Assembly (NCBI GenBank): GCA_964415395.1
Contig: CAYPZU010000055.1
Coordinates: 1 to 14,404 of the forward strand
Direction of reading: 5' to 3'
DNA from: CAYPZU01 sp964415395
GTDB taxonomy: Bacteria; Chlamydiota; Chlamydiia; Chlamydiales; SM23-39
DNA: 14,404 nucleotides
Part shown: positions 1 through 5,713 of the stretch, piece by piece
Layout of the letters: the number at the start of each line of letters is the position of its first letter
How positions within the stretch are numbered: position 1 is the stretch's first letter
Made by a program: the position numbers and the translations under genes
Notes under the pieces: generated by a model
What the model was told of the DNA's origin: nothing
Databases searched by the model: none
The model's input: only the letters and a program-made list of their open reading frames with translations

Positions 1-689
1 GCCGACACCTCGTCAGAAACCGCTCGCTCCGCCTCGACGAATTCATCGACGAAGGAATAAAGCTCCTGCTGGGAAGGGCGCGCCTGTCTGAGCCCCAAAT
101 AGAGCGGATCGTTCAGAAGCTGCGGATTGTTCGTCCCCGCGTCAAGATACATCGGGAGCAAGTACTGCGGCGGGACGCCGGCTGCCGCCGTGTAGAGCTG
201 CAGCTTGCCGATTGGAATTCCCATCCCGTTGGCGCCGAGATCGCCAAGCCCTAAAATCCTCCCGCCATCAGTCACGCAGATAAAGCGGATATCTTTCTGG
301 GGCCAGTTCCGGAGCACCTCTTTCACCCGCCCCTTTTGTTTGATTGAAAGATAAAGCCCGCGCGGCTGGCGGAAACCGACGTCGAATTTCAAACACGCCT
401 CCCCGATCGTCGGGTCGTAAACAATCGGCAGGAAATAGGAAGGGTTCGACATGATCGTTTTGTAGAAGAGAGTCTCGTTATGGTCGAGGAGGTTCATCAG
501 GAAAATGTAGCGCTCGTAGTCGCTCGTCTTGTAGCCGAGCTGCCGGAGCACCCGCTGCAGCTGCAGCTCGATCGTCTCCACCTTGTCGGGCAGGAGCCCC
601 TCGAGGCCTAATTCCTGCTTTTCTTTCAAAGTGAACGCCGTCGATTTATTCACCGACGGATCGTAGAGGCGGTCGATTCCTTTCTTCAT
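1..689 (-). CDS. maeA: NAD(P)-dependent malic enzyme, N-terminal part (cut by window edge)
   Basis: Malic enzyme decarboxylates L-malate oxidatively to pyruvate and CO2 in the cytosol, yielding NADH or NADPH. 229 codons are visible; the C-terminal NAD-binding part lies beyond the left edge. Family landmarks can be read: YDPTIGEAC at residues 91-99 (the tyrosine corresponds to the catalytic one), RGLYLSI at 110-116, and a stretch at 139-167 with VTDGGRILGLGDLG followed by GMGIPIGKL, whose Arg144 and Lys162 match the malate-binding and catalytic positions. DAGTNNPQLLNDPLYLG follows at 183-199. The long N-terminal region resembles the E. coli MaeA/SfcA (about 565 aa) type rather than the short form. 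The ATG overlaps the fumC TGA as ATGA, so the two are probably one transcript with translational coupling. Cofactor preference cannot be judged from this part. Confidence 0.93.
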   Translation of the reverse strand, partial: MKKGIDRLYDPSVNKSTAFTLKEKQELGLEGLLPDKVETIELQLQRVLRQLGYKTSDYERYIFLMNLLDHNETLFYKTIMSNPSYFLPIVYDPTIGEACLKFDVGFRQPRGLYLSIKQKGRVKEVLRNWPQKDIRFICVTDGGRILGLGDLGANGMGIPIGKLQLYTAAAGVPPQYLLPMYLDAGTNNPQLLNDPLYLGLRQARPSQQELYSFVDEFVEAERAVSDEVS

Positions 690-2086
690 TTCTTTTTCCC
701 CGGGTAGCACATCTCCAATGGGTTGACCAGCTTATCGAACTGCGCCTCCGTCACAGCGCCCATTTTCAGCGCCGCATCCTTCAGGCTTAAATCGTGGTCC
801 ATCGCATAGTGGGCGATTTCAGACGCCTTGTCGTAGCCGATCACAGGACTGAGCGCCGTGACGAGCATGAGAGATTTTTCCACATCCTTCTCGATCCGCT
901 TCAAATTCGGCTTCGTCCCGCGGATACAGTACCGGTCGAAATTATGGCTGGCGTCGCTCAAAATCGAGACCGAATGCAAGATGTTATAGATCATGAGCGG
1001 CTTATAGACGTTCATCTCGAGAATGCCGCCTGCGTCTCCAAAGGCCACAGCCACGTCGTTCGCGATCGCCTGAACCGCCGCCATCGTCAGCGCCTCGCAC
1101 TGCGTCGGGTTCACTTTGCCCGGCATGATCGAAGAGCCCGGCTCGTTGGCCGGAATCAACAACTCGTAGATCCCCGAGCGCGGCCCGCACGACAAAAGCC
1201 GGATATCGTTCGCGATCTTATACAAAGAGAGCGCCAGATTGCGCATCGCCCCGCTGAGCTGCGCCAAAGCGTTATGCGATCCTTGAACGGCGAACTTGTT
1301 TCTTGCGGTTATAAAGGGCAGCTTCGCCAGCTGCGCGATCTTCTCCGCCGCCTTCCGGTCGAACCCGGCGATCGTATTGATCCCTGTTCCAACCGCAGTC
1401 CCTCCCAAAGCCAGTTCGTAGACGCCCCGGAGCGTCTCTTCCAGATGCCTCAGGTTGTCTTCCAGCACCGCCGCATAGCCGGAGAACTCCTGACCCAAAG
1501 TGATCGGCGTCGCATCCTGCATATGGGTCCGGCCCAGTTTCACGATATGCTTCCACTGCCTCGCTTTCAAAGCGAGCTGCCGCTGCAATCCTGTAACTGC
1601 CGGAATGAGCCGCCGCTTCACGCCGATCGCCGCTGCAATATGCATCGCCGCCGGGAACGTATCGTTCGACGACTGAGACATATTCACGTCGTTATTCGGG
1701 TGGATCGGCTTCTTGCTTCCGAGCGGTTTTTTCATCATCTGGGAGCACCGGTTGGCGATCACCTCGTTCACGTTCATATTGAACTGGGTGCCGCTCCCCG
1801 TCATCCAGACATGGAGAGGAAACTGGCTATTGTGCTTGCCTGCCAAAATCTCGTCGCAGACCTTTACGATCAGATCGTGTTTTTCTTTCGGAAGCCGTTT
1901 CTGGGTCAAATTCGCCGCCGCCGCCGCTTTTTTCAAGATCGCGTAGGCCTCGATCATTTCGCGGGGCATTAAATCTCTGCCGATCGAGAAGTGGATCAGC
2001 GAACGCTGCGTCTGGGCGCCCCATAAACAGTCCTTGGGCACCTTGACTTTCCCCAAACTGTCATTTTCTGTCCTGAATTTCCCCAT
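686..2086 (-). CDS. fumC: Class II fumarate hydratase (fumarase C)
   Basis: FumC interconverts fumarate and L-malate in the TCA cycle as a cytosolic homotetramer without an iron-sulfur cluster. The 466 aa nearly equal the 467 aa of E. coli FumC. TGSGTQFNMNVNEVIANR lies at residues 96-113, SQSSNDTFPAA at 137-147, HMQDATPITLGQEFSGY at 188-204 (His188 is the catalytic-site histidine) and the fumarase/aspartase signature GSSIMPGKVN at 317-326 with the catalytic serine loop. I chose the ATG at 2086 over an in-frame ATG at 2107 because a GGGAGG ribosome binding site lies about 9 nt before it, and because the protein then begins MGKFRTENDSLG, aligned with other FumC N-termini. The stop overlaps the malic enzyme start by 4 nt, pairing malate formation with malate use. 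The class and function are clear; argininosuccinate lyase and aspartase are excluded by the overall match. Confidence 0.96.
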   Translation of the reverse strand: MGKFRTENDSLGKVKVPKDCLWGAQTQRSLIHFSIGRDLMPREMIEAYAILKKAAAAANLTQKRLPKEKHDLIVKVCDEILAGKHNSQFPLHVWMTGSGTQFNMNVNEVIANRCSQMMKKPLGSKKPIHPNNDVNMSQSSNDTFPAAMHIAAAIGVKRRLIPAVTGLQRQLALKARQWKHIVKLGRTHMQDATPITLGQEFSGYAAVLEDNLRHLEETLRGVYELALGGTAVGTGINTIAGFDRKAAEKIAQLAKLPFITARNKFAVQGSHNALAQLSGAMRNLALSLYKIANDIRLLSCGPRSGIYELLIPANEPGSSIMPGKVNPTQCEALTMAAVQAIANDVAVAFGDAGGILEMNVYKPLMIYNILHSVSILSDASHNFDRYCIRGTKPNLKRIEKDVEKSLMLVTALSPVIGYDKASEIAHYAMDHDLSLKDAALKMGAVTEAQFDKLVNPLEMCYPGKKK

Positions 2087-2155
2087 AGAAAGCCGCCTCC
2101 CGCGCATACCCTTTCCATAACCTGCCCCCTGATTTGATTCCAGAGAGAAATAGGT

Positions 2156-2548
2156 TTAGTCGCGTCTTGTGCCTAAAGAAAGAGTGGGAGGGGTTTTTTC
2201 GTGGCCGGCGAAAATGAGGACAAATTCGACCTCTTCTTTGCCTTCGTTGATGCCGTAATGCCAGGTGTTGACCGTCTCGGCCCAGGCGTCGCCCGGTTTC
2301 AAGACCACCTTCTTGATCCGCTTCGGATCATTAAAGCTTCCCTGCGGATCATCGGTCGCATACATCGTGAGGGTGCCTGCAATCATGTAGCCGGCCCCGT
2401 TCATCGGGTGCATGTGGATCGTCGTCTTGGCCCCCGGACCCATTTTGAAATGGAGAACCCGCATTTCGGTCTTGCCGCTTCCGAAACCAGGCAGCGGGGA
2501 GCCGTCCCAGCTCTCCGTCGACCGCAGCACTTCTTTGATCTGCACCAT
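2156..2548 (-). CDS. Small single-domain cupin protein
   Basis: A 130-aa protein that is essentially one cupin beta-barrel. Cupin motif 1 spans about residues 39-58, with His45 and His47 in IHMHPMNGAGYMIAG. The glutamate expected a few residues after the second histidine is absent (Asn/Gly there). Motif 2 is around 85-101, with PGD and His97 followed by Asn101 in WHYGIN. It therefore keeps three histidine metal ligands but not the usual glutamate. No signal peptide is seen, so it should be cytosolic. The start has AAGGTGG about 5 nt upstream. It lies 69 nt upstream of the fumC start on the same strand with no visible terminator between them, so co-transcription is possible. The substrate is unknown: cupins include dioxygenases, isomerases and binding proteins. 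The family assignment is fairly certain, the function open. Confidence 0.82.
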   Translation of the reverse strand: MVQIKEVLRSTESWDGSPLPGFGSGKTEMRVLHFKMGPGAKTTIHMHPMNGAGYMIAGTLTMYATDDPQGSFNDPKRIKKVVLKPGDAWAETVNTWHYGINEGKEEVEFVLIFAGHEKTPPTLSLGTRRD

Positions 2549-2596
2549 GAGCCACCTTTTCTTCTAGCCCATAGCAAAACGGTCAATTATGTGAAA

Positions 2597-3130
2597 TTAG
2601 TTCCGGCGGCCCAGCAAGAGACCTGCGGCGAAGCCGACGGCCGCGGCGGCGGCGATCAGCCAGTAGTTGGTTTTCGGCTCAGCCTGCACTTGTTTTTGGT
2701 CAGCTGCAATCGCTTCCGGCTCGGTCTGCACTTCTTTTTCAACAGCGGCAATCGCTACCGGCTCTTTCTCAGCGGCCATCGTTTGAAGCTGTTGCAGCGC
2801 TTCGATGCGCGGATCGATCAGCTCGCCCGCCTTTTCGACTTGGGCGCAGGCGGCTCTTAGTCCCGTCAAACCAAGGATCAAGCCTGGCGCGACCGCGTTG
2901 ATCTCTTTGCAGAGGAGCGGCTGGACCGTCTCGTGTCCTTTAGGCCAGCGGGCCAGGGCGTCTCTTTGGACTCTTTGGAACGCCATCAGCGAACCCGAGG
3001 CGACCATCGCCCGGCGGTGGACCCAAAGCGAAGGACTTTTGGACCCGGCAACGATCTCCCGGTTATATCCATCCTCAACAGGAGCGAAAAGCCCTAAGAT
3101 TCCATTTCTTACATCTGCAAGCGTTGCCAT
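2597..3130 (-). CDS. Tail-anchored membrane protein of unknown function
   Basis: I do not recognise the family. The 177-aa protein has a soluble N-terminal part (about 1-115), an Ala/Glu/Gln-rich low-complexity linker (about 119-152) and a C-terminal hydrophobic segment at about 156-174 (NYWLIAAAAAVGFAAGLLLG) ending in RRN. The linker holds imperfect repeats of the type EKEPVAIAAVEKEVQTEPEAI then ADQKQVQAEP. The hydrophobic end, with its GxxxG-like spacing and terminal arginines, resembles the tails of ElaB/YqjD-type ribosome- and membrane-associated proteins, but the rest does not. There is no N-terminal signal, so the bulk would face the cytoplasm. AAGG lies about 7 nt before the ATG. A perfect TATAAT lies just upstream (3159-3164), so the gene probably has its own promoter and is not simply read from the regulator upstream, which ends in a terminator. 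The coding status is well supported. Confidence 0.75.
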   Translation of the reverse strand: MATLADVRNGILGLFAPVEDGYNREIVAGSKSPSLWVHRRAMVASGSLMAFQRVQRDALARWPKGHETVQPLLCKEINAVAPGLILGLTGLRAACAQVEKAGELIDPRIEALQQLQTMAAEKEPVAIAAVEKEVQTEPEAIAADQKQVQAEPKTNYWLIAAAAAVGFAAGLLLGRRN

Positions 3131-3137
3131 AATTATG

Positions 3138-3216
3138 CCTTATTAAATTTTTCGAATAATTATAACAAAAAATAGATTAAATAAATATAATAACAAATAT
3201 TTTATTCTTAATAAGG
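3138..3216 (-). promoter_or_regulatory. AT-rich promoter region of the tail-anchored protein gene, bounded by a 9-bp inverted repeat
   Basis: This stretch is strongly AT-rich compared with its surroundings. On the minus strand it contains a perfect -10 box TATAAT (3164-3159) about 29 nt before the start codon at 3130; no convincing -35 box is visible. CCTTATTAA at 3138-3146 is repeated inverted as TTAATAAGG at 3208-3216. The arms could be an operator or chance in AT-rich DNA. Confidence 0.5.
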
Positions 3217-3217
3217 A

Positions 3218-3240
3218 AAGCGGTCCAGAATGGACCGCTT
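3218..3240 (-). terminator. Rho-independent terminator of the MerR-family gene
   Basis: AAGCGGTCCA (3218-3227) and TGGACCGCTT (3231-3240) form a perfect 10-bp stem with a 3-nt loop, 9 nt after the stop codon of the regulator gene. On the minus strand the stem is followed by a T-rich run (TCCTTATT). The other direction lacks a T run, so it acts on the minus strand. Confidence 0.85.
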
Positions 3241-3249
3241 GGAGACCAA

Positions 3250-4020
3250 TTAAGAGAGTTCCCGTTCCGCGTAAACCCTCATCCCCTCCGCTACATAGAG
3301 AGCGAATTGGGGATGGTGCGGGTCGTACTTCCCGAAAAACGTTTTCCACTCGAATTCAGTGTAGCCTTGTCCCAGGCCGATAAAGGTTTCCCTGTTCGGC
3401 GTCCAGAACTGCTTCACCCATTTATAGAGCCTGCCGACTGCGGCCTGCATCTCTTTCGAGTCAGCGGCAGCCTGTTTTTTCCACAGATCCGCCATCTCTT
3501 TAAACACCTTGTCGCCGTCGGCGTTCGACTTCTTCACATCTTCTTTCGACCAATGCTTTGTATTCTTCTCGCATTCAGCCAAAGAGGGATGGTCGGCGCC
3601 GAGGCGGTTGGTCAAGTACTCGAGGTATTCTTTCTGTTTTTCTTTAGTGAGAAATCCACCGTAGAGTTCTTCTTCTTTCACGATTTTCTTTCCATTCAAA
3701 TGTTCGATGGTTTTATCGATTGTCTCCAACAGCCGTCCCATTCGCGCCCATTCCCGCGAGATAAACTCTCTATGCGAGTGCAAAGCCGCGAGCTGGTCGA
3801 AATCGCTTCGCCCCAGGACTTTTTGGATCCGCTTGAGCGTAAACCCCAGTTCTTTGAAGAACAGGATCTGCTGCAGCCTGAGAAGTTCTTTCTCGCCATA
3901 GTAGCGGTATCCGTTGGATCCGTAGTAGGCTGGCTTTAAAAGCCCCGCTTCTTCGTAGAAGTGGAGCGCGCGGACCGTAACCCCTGAAAGCTCGCTGATT
4001 TTTTTGACTGTGTAGGACAT
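3250..4020 (-). CDS. MerR-family transcriptional regulator with TipAS antibiotic-recognition domain
   Basis: A 256-aa cytosolic DNA-binding activator. Residues 1-70 are a MerR winged helix-turn-helix (TVKKISELSGVTVRALHFYEEAGLLKP, then NGYRYYGEKELLRLQQILFFKELGFTL). Residues about 75-110 form the dimerisation coiled coil. About 139-253 match the TipAS domain (WSKEDVKKS near 157-165; HPQFALYVAEGMRVYAE near 236-252). Such proteins (TipA, Mta, SkgA types) activate genes when a drug binds the C-terminal pocket. The only cysteine is Cys150, outside the stretch where TipA captures thiopeptides covalently, so binding would have to be non-covalent. AGGAG lies about 9 nt before the ATG. It has its own terminator and a MerR-like promoter, which suggests a monocistronic autoregulated gene. 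No obvious efflux or resistance target lies beside it. The family is certain, the ligand unknown. Confidence 0.92.
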   Translation of the reverse strand: MSYTVKKISELSGVTVRALHFYEEAGLLKPAYYGSNGYRYYGEKELLRLQQILFFKELGFTLKRIQKVLGRSDFDQLAALHSHREFISREWARMGRLLETIDKTIEHLNGKKIVKEEELYGGFLTKEKQKEYLEYLTNRLGADHPSLAECEKNTKHWSKEDVKKSNADGDKVFKEMADLWKKQAAADSKEMQAAVGRLYKWVKQFWTPNRETFIGLGQGYTEFEWKTFFGKYDPHHPQFALYVAEGMRVYAERELS

Positions 4021-4064
4021 CGATTCCTTCTCCTAAAATCCCTATGATTTTAAAAGATGGCTCC

Positions 4065-4096
4065 ATTCTAATGAATGACGCATACGTGAGGGTCAA
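4065..4096 (-). promoter_or_regulatory. Probable MerR-type autoregulated promoter
   Basis: On the minus strand a TTGACC -35 box (4096-4091) and a TAGAAT -10 box (4070-4065) are separated by 20 nt, longer than the usual 17. A stretched spacer is the hallmark of MerR-family promoters. The spacer begins CTCACG, followed by CGTCA in imperfect inverted relation, which resembles the CCTCACGT-type half-sites of multidrug MerR regulators. The start codon is 45 nt downstream of the -10 box. Confidence 0.6.
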
Positions 4097-4141
4097 CAAA
4101 ACTTCGCAACTAACTAATCTTCAACTACATAAATATAATTA

Positions 4142-4274
4142 ATTCACCACCGAGTTCACAGAGGGCGCCGAGGCGCGAAACGCGCAAAAGAAGAGTATGA
4201 CCTATTCGATCCTCATGGGGGAGCGCGAGGGGATCTCCCCTCGCCTCTGTGTTCTCGGTGATCTCGGTGGTTAA
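4142..4274. repeat. Inverted repeat spacer element with CACCGAG/CTCGGTG arms
   Basis: The left arm at 4142-4163 (CACCACCGAG then TTCACAGAGG) and the right arm at 4244-4274 (CCTCTGTG, then CTCGGTG twice, then GTTAA) are inverted copies. The right arm has one extra 9-nt ATCTCGGTG unit. Between them lie a perfect hairpin with AAA loop (GCGCG at 4173-4177, CGCGC at 4181-4185) and a 9-bp GC stem at 4225-4244. A third related fragment, TTTCTCTGTGGTT, begins near 4319. No reading frame with coding character occupies 4100-4336. It looks like a dispersed intergenic repeat; the function is unknown. Confidence 0.6.
4217..4244. repeat. GC-rich hairpin, copy 1 of a direct repeat
   Basis: GGGGGAGCGCGAGGGG at 4217-4232 recurs at 4282-4297. 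Here GCGAGGGGA (4225-4233) pairs perfectly with TCCCCTCGC (4236-4244) across a 2-nt gap. Confidence 0.6.
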
Positions 4275-4280
4275 ACTAAA

Positions 4281-4311
4281 GGGGGGAGCGCGAGGGGGCT
4301 TTCCCCCTCGC
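4281..4311 (-). terminator. GC-rich hairpin copy 2, possible terminator of the methyltransferase gene
   Basis: GCGAGGGGG (4290-4298) pairs perfectly with CCCCCTCGC (4303-4311), loop CTTT, 25 nt beyond the methyltransferase stop. On the minus strand it is followed by a C/T-rich run (CTCCCCCCTTTAGTTT), so termination is plausible though the T run is broken. It shares 16 nt with the hairpin at 4217. Confidence 0.45.
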
Positions 4312-4336
4312 CCAGAGCTTTCTCTGTGGTTGGAGA

Positions 4337-5398
4337 CTATTTGGGCTTTTGGGCGACGAAATAGTGGCTCGTCGTCACAAGCCTCAAGCGGTCCGCCTCG
4401 ACGAACGCCTGGCCCCCTCTCGAGAGGCGCTCGAAGAGGACGTTGAAGTGTTTCGGCAGGATCTTCGCCTTCACTAGAATATCGAGCGCTTTTGCCGCTC
4501 TCGTGTAGAACTTGTCGGCCTTGTCGATCAGCTTCGACTGAAGCCCGTCGATGCTGGCGTTCTCATCGACAATGACGTTGAATCCCGCCTCGCGGAGATC
4601 ATCCGCATAGCGTTTAGCTGTCGGATTCCCGATCGCGCCGATTAAAGGCTTGATCTGCTTCATCAGCTGGGCGTGATGGCGGTTGTTCTCATCGTATTTA
4701 TCGAGGATGATCCACTCGAGGCAGCCGAATTTTCCGCCTGGTTTGAGCATCCGGTAGAGATCTTTGAAGAGCTTCACCCGGTCTTTCGAAAGGCTGAACA
4801 CCTGCACTTCATAGATCGCGTCGAAAGCGCCATCCTCGAACGGGAATGGAATCTTGTTCAAATCCCACTCCTGGAACTGAACCTGCTTCGCAAGACCTTT
4901 GGCCTTGCTGAATTTTTTCGCCGATTCGAGCTGGTCGTGGTCGATGTTTACGCCGGTCACCTTCGCGCCAGTGTGGGACGCCATGTGGCTTGCGATTCTT
5001 CCTCTCCCGCAGCCGACGTCGAGGACTTTGCTCCCCTTCTTCAGCCCCAGATCGTGGGCCATTCTTTTTTCAAACAGGCTTTGGTTTTCGATGATTCCCT
5101 TCGAGAGATCCATCGCGGGCGGAATGTACATTTTTTCAACAGAGCCAAGAGCGCAAAGGTGGTTGATCACCGAGTACCAGTCGATCAGCTTCGCTTTAAT
5201 CACATCGGAATAGTTGGGCCCGAATTCTTTCGTCATCGTCTCCGCATCGGCCCAGTCGAAATCGTAGATGGCGTAGGAATCGAGGAACGCATTGAGCTTT
5301 TCAGGGGGAAGAGTGTAGAGCACTTTGAAAGAGCGGGAGACCGTTTTCATCCGGTACATCCAGAAATCGATCTTGTCTTTCACTTTTGAGCCGGCCAT
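4337..5398 (-). CDS. Sterol C-methyltransferase-like SAM-dependent methyltransferase
   Basis: A 353-aa class I SAM-dependent methyltransferase. SAM motif I is LDVGCGRGR at residues 126-134, post-I is VTGVNID at 147-153 and the MLKPGGKFG motif lies at 217-225. It is followed by EW(x)3DKYDxNN at 228-239, the arrangement found in sterol 24-C-methyltransferases (ERG6/SMT), and the C-terminus (about 315-353) resembles the Sterol_MT_C domain. Full-length similarity to SMTs, not just a shared Rossmann core, suggests methylation of a sterol or another isoprenoid side chain. No membrane segment or signal peptide is seen. I chose the ATG at 5398 over one at 5455 because GGAGG lies 7 nt upstream. The genes visible here include no sterol biosynthesis, so the substrate would come from elsewhere or from a host (inference). 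Gamma-tocopherol-type or other small-molecule methyltransferases are alternatives. Confidence 0.82.
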   Translation of the reverse strand: MAGSKVKDKIDFWMYRMKTVSRSFKVLYTLPPEKLNAFLDSYAIYDFDWADAETMTKEFGPNYSDVIKAKLIDWYSVINHLCALGSVEKMYIPPAMDLSKGIIENQSLFEKRMAHDLGLKKGSKVLDVGCGRGRIASHMASHTGAKVTGVNIDHDQLESAKKFSKAKGLAKQVQFQEWDLNKIPFPFEDGAFDAIYEVQVFSLSKDRVKLFKDLYRMLKPGGKFGCLEWIILDKYDENNRHHAQLMKQIKPLIGAIGNPTAKRYADDLREAGFNVIVDENASIDGLQSKLIDKADKFYTRAAKALDILVKAKILPKHFNVLFERLSRGGQAFVEADRLRLVTTSHYFVAQKPK

Positions 5399-5408
5399 TA
5401 TTGATCCT

Positions 5409-5444
5409 CCAGGATATTTTTGGGTACTATCAAATATTTCCTGG
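5409..5444 (-). promoter_or_regulatory. Inverted repeat abutting the methyltransferase ribosome binding site
   Basis: CCAGGATATTTTT (5409-5421) and AAATATTTCCTGG (5432-5444) match as inverted repeats in 11 of 13 positions with a 10-nt loop. In the minus-strand mRNA the 3' arm ends in CCTGG, and its GG is shared with the GGAGG ribosome binding site. It could be an operator or an RNA hairpin limiting translation. Confidence 0.4.
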
Positions 5445-5506
5445 ATTTTCCGCAATCTCAGAGAGTGTTATTCGTTCCATTTTTCTGTGTTATTTAACCC
5501 ATGGAA

Positions 5507-5667
5507 CATGATAACGCCGCAAAGCGGCTGAGGATAACGCCTTCGAAACGAAGGCTAAGGATATACATGATGCAGGGAAGCCCTGCGACCCAATAAATTT
5601 CATTGTTTGGGGGTTCGGGGCTTCCCCGACATGCGTATCATGAGCCACATTTCGTGGCGTGATCATG
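5507..5667. repeat. Multi-hairpin intergenic element with long-range outer stem
   Basis: CATGATAACGCC at 5507-5518 pairs with GGCGTGATCATG at 5656-5667 in 11 of 12 positions. Inside lie GCCGC-AAA-GCGGC (5516-5528), GCCTTCG-AAA-CGAAGGC (5539-5555), a long imperfect stem (5566-5642) and GCCAC/GTGGC (5644-5658). The first two hairpins sit in near-identical flanks: GATAACGCC before (5510 and 5533), GGCTRAGGATA after (5526 and 5553). Their stems differ by compensating changes. Reading the minus strand from 5668, the same unit appears a third time. There is no convincing ORF in 5456-5713. This may be a structured RNA or a palindromic repeat cluster; no known family was recognised. Confidence 0.65.
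5566..5642. repeat. Long imperfect hairpin inside the multi-hairpin element
   Basis: CATGAT (5566-5571) pairs with ATCATG (5637-5642), GGGAAGCCC (5575-5583) with GGGCTTCCC (5618-5626), and the flanks CGACCCAA (5586-5593) with TTGGGGGTTCG (5607-5617) imperfectly, closing on an AT-rich loop. An alternative small hairpin GCAGGG/CCCTGC (5572-5586) competes. It lies between the stop of uup and the methyltransferase gene and may also stop uup transcription, but no T run follows. Confidence 0.55.
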
Positions 5668-5713
5668 TCGATTGTTTGAACCGATAGACTGAGACCAATT
5701 CCGCTAAAATCTC

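Noticed and set aside
794..1972. 392-aa open frame on the plus strand opposite fumC
   Set aside because: It is antisense to an unambiguous fumarase gene and its translation is Arg/His-rich without domains. Such frames arise from codon bias in GC-rich genes.
2201..2860. 219-aa plus-strand open frame spanning two genes
   Set aside because: It crosses the cupin and the tail-anchored protein gene in antisense; both of those have ribosome binding sites and sensible proteins.
5507..5667. Integron attC site or CRISPR-like array
   Set aside because: No integron integrase, no GTTRRRY/RYYYAAC core pair and no regular spacers; the repeats are hairpins of unequal length.
5611..5680. Possible tRNA because of GGTTCG and nearby stems
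   Set aside because: The stems do not make a cloverleaf of tRNA size, and there is no acceptor stem or anticodon arm in the right place.
5691..5700. GAGACCAATT shared with 3242-3251 near another gene end
   Set aside because: A 10-nt match is expected many times by chance in a window of this size, and the surroundings do not extend it.
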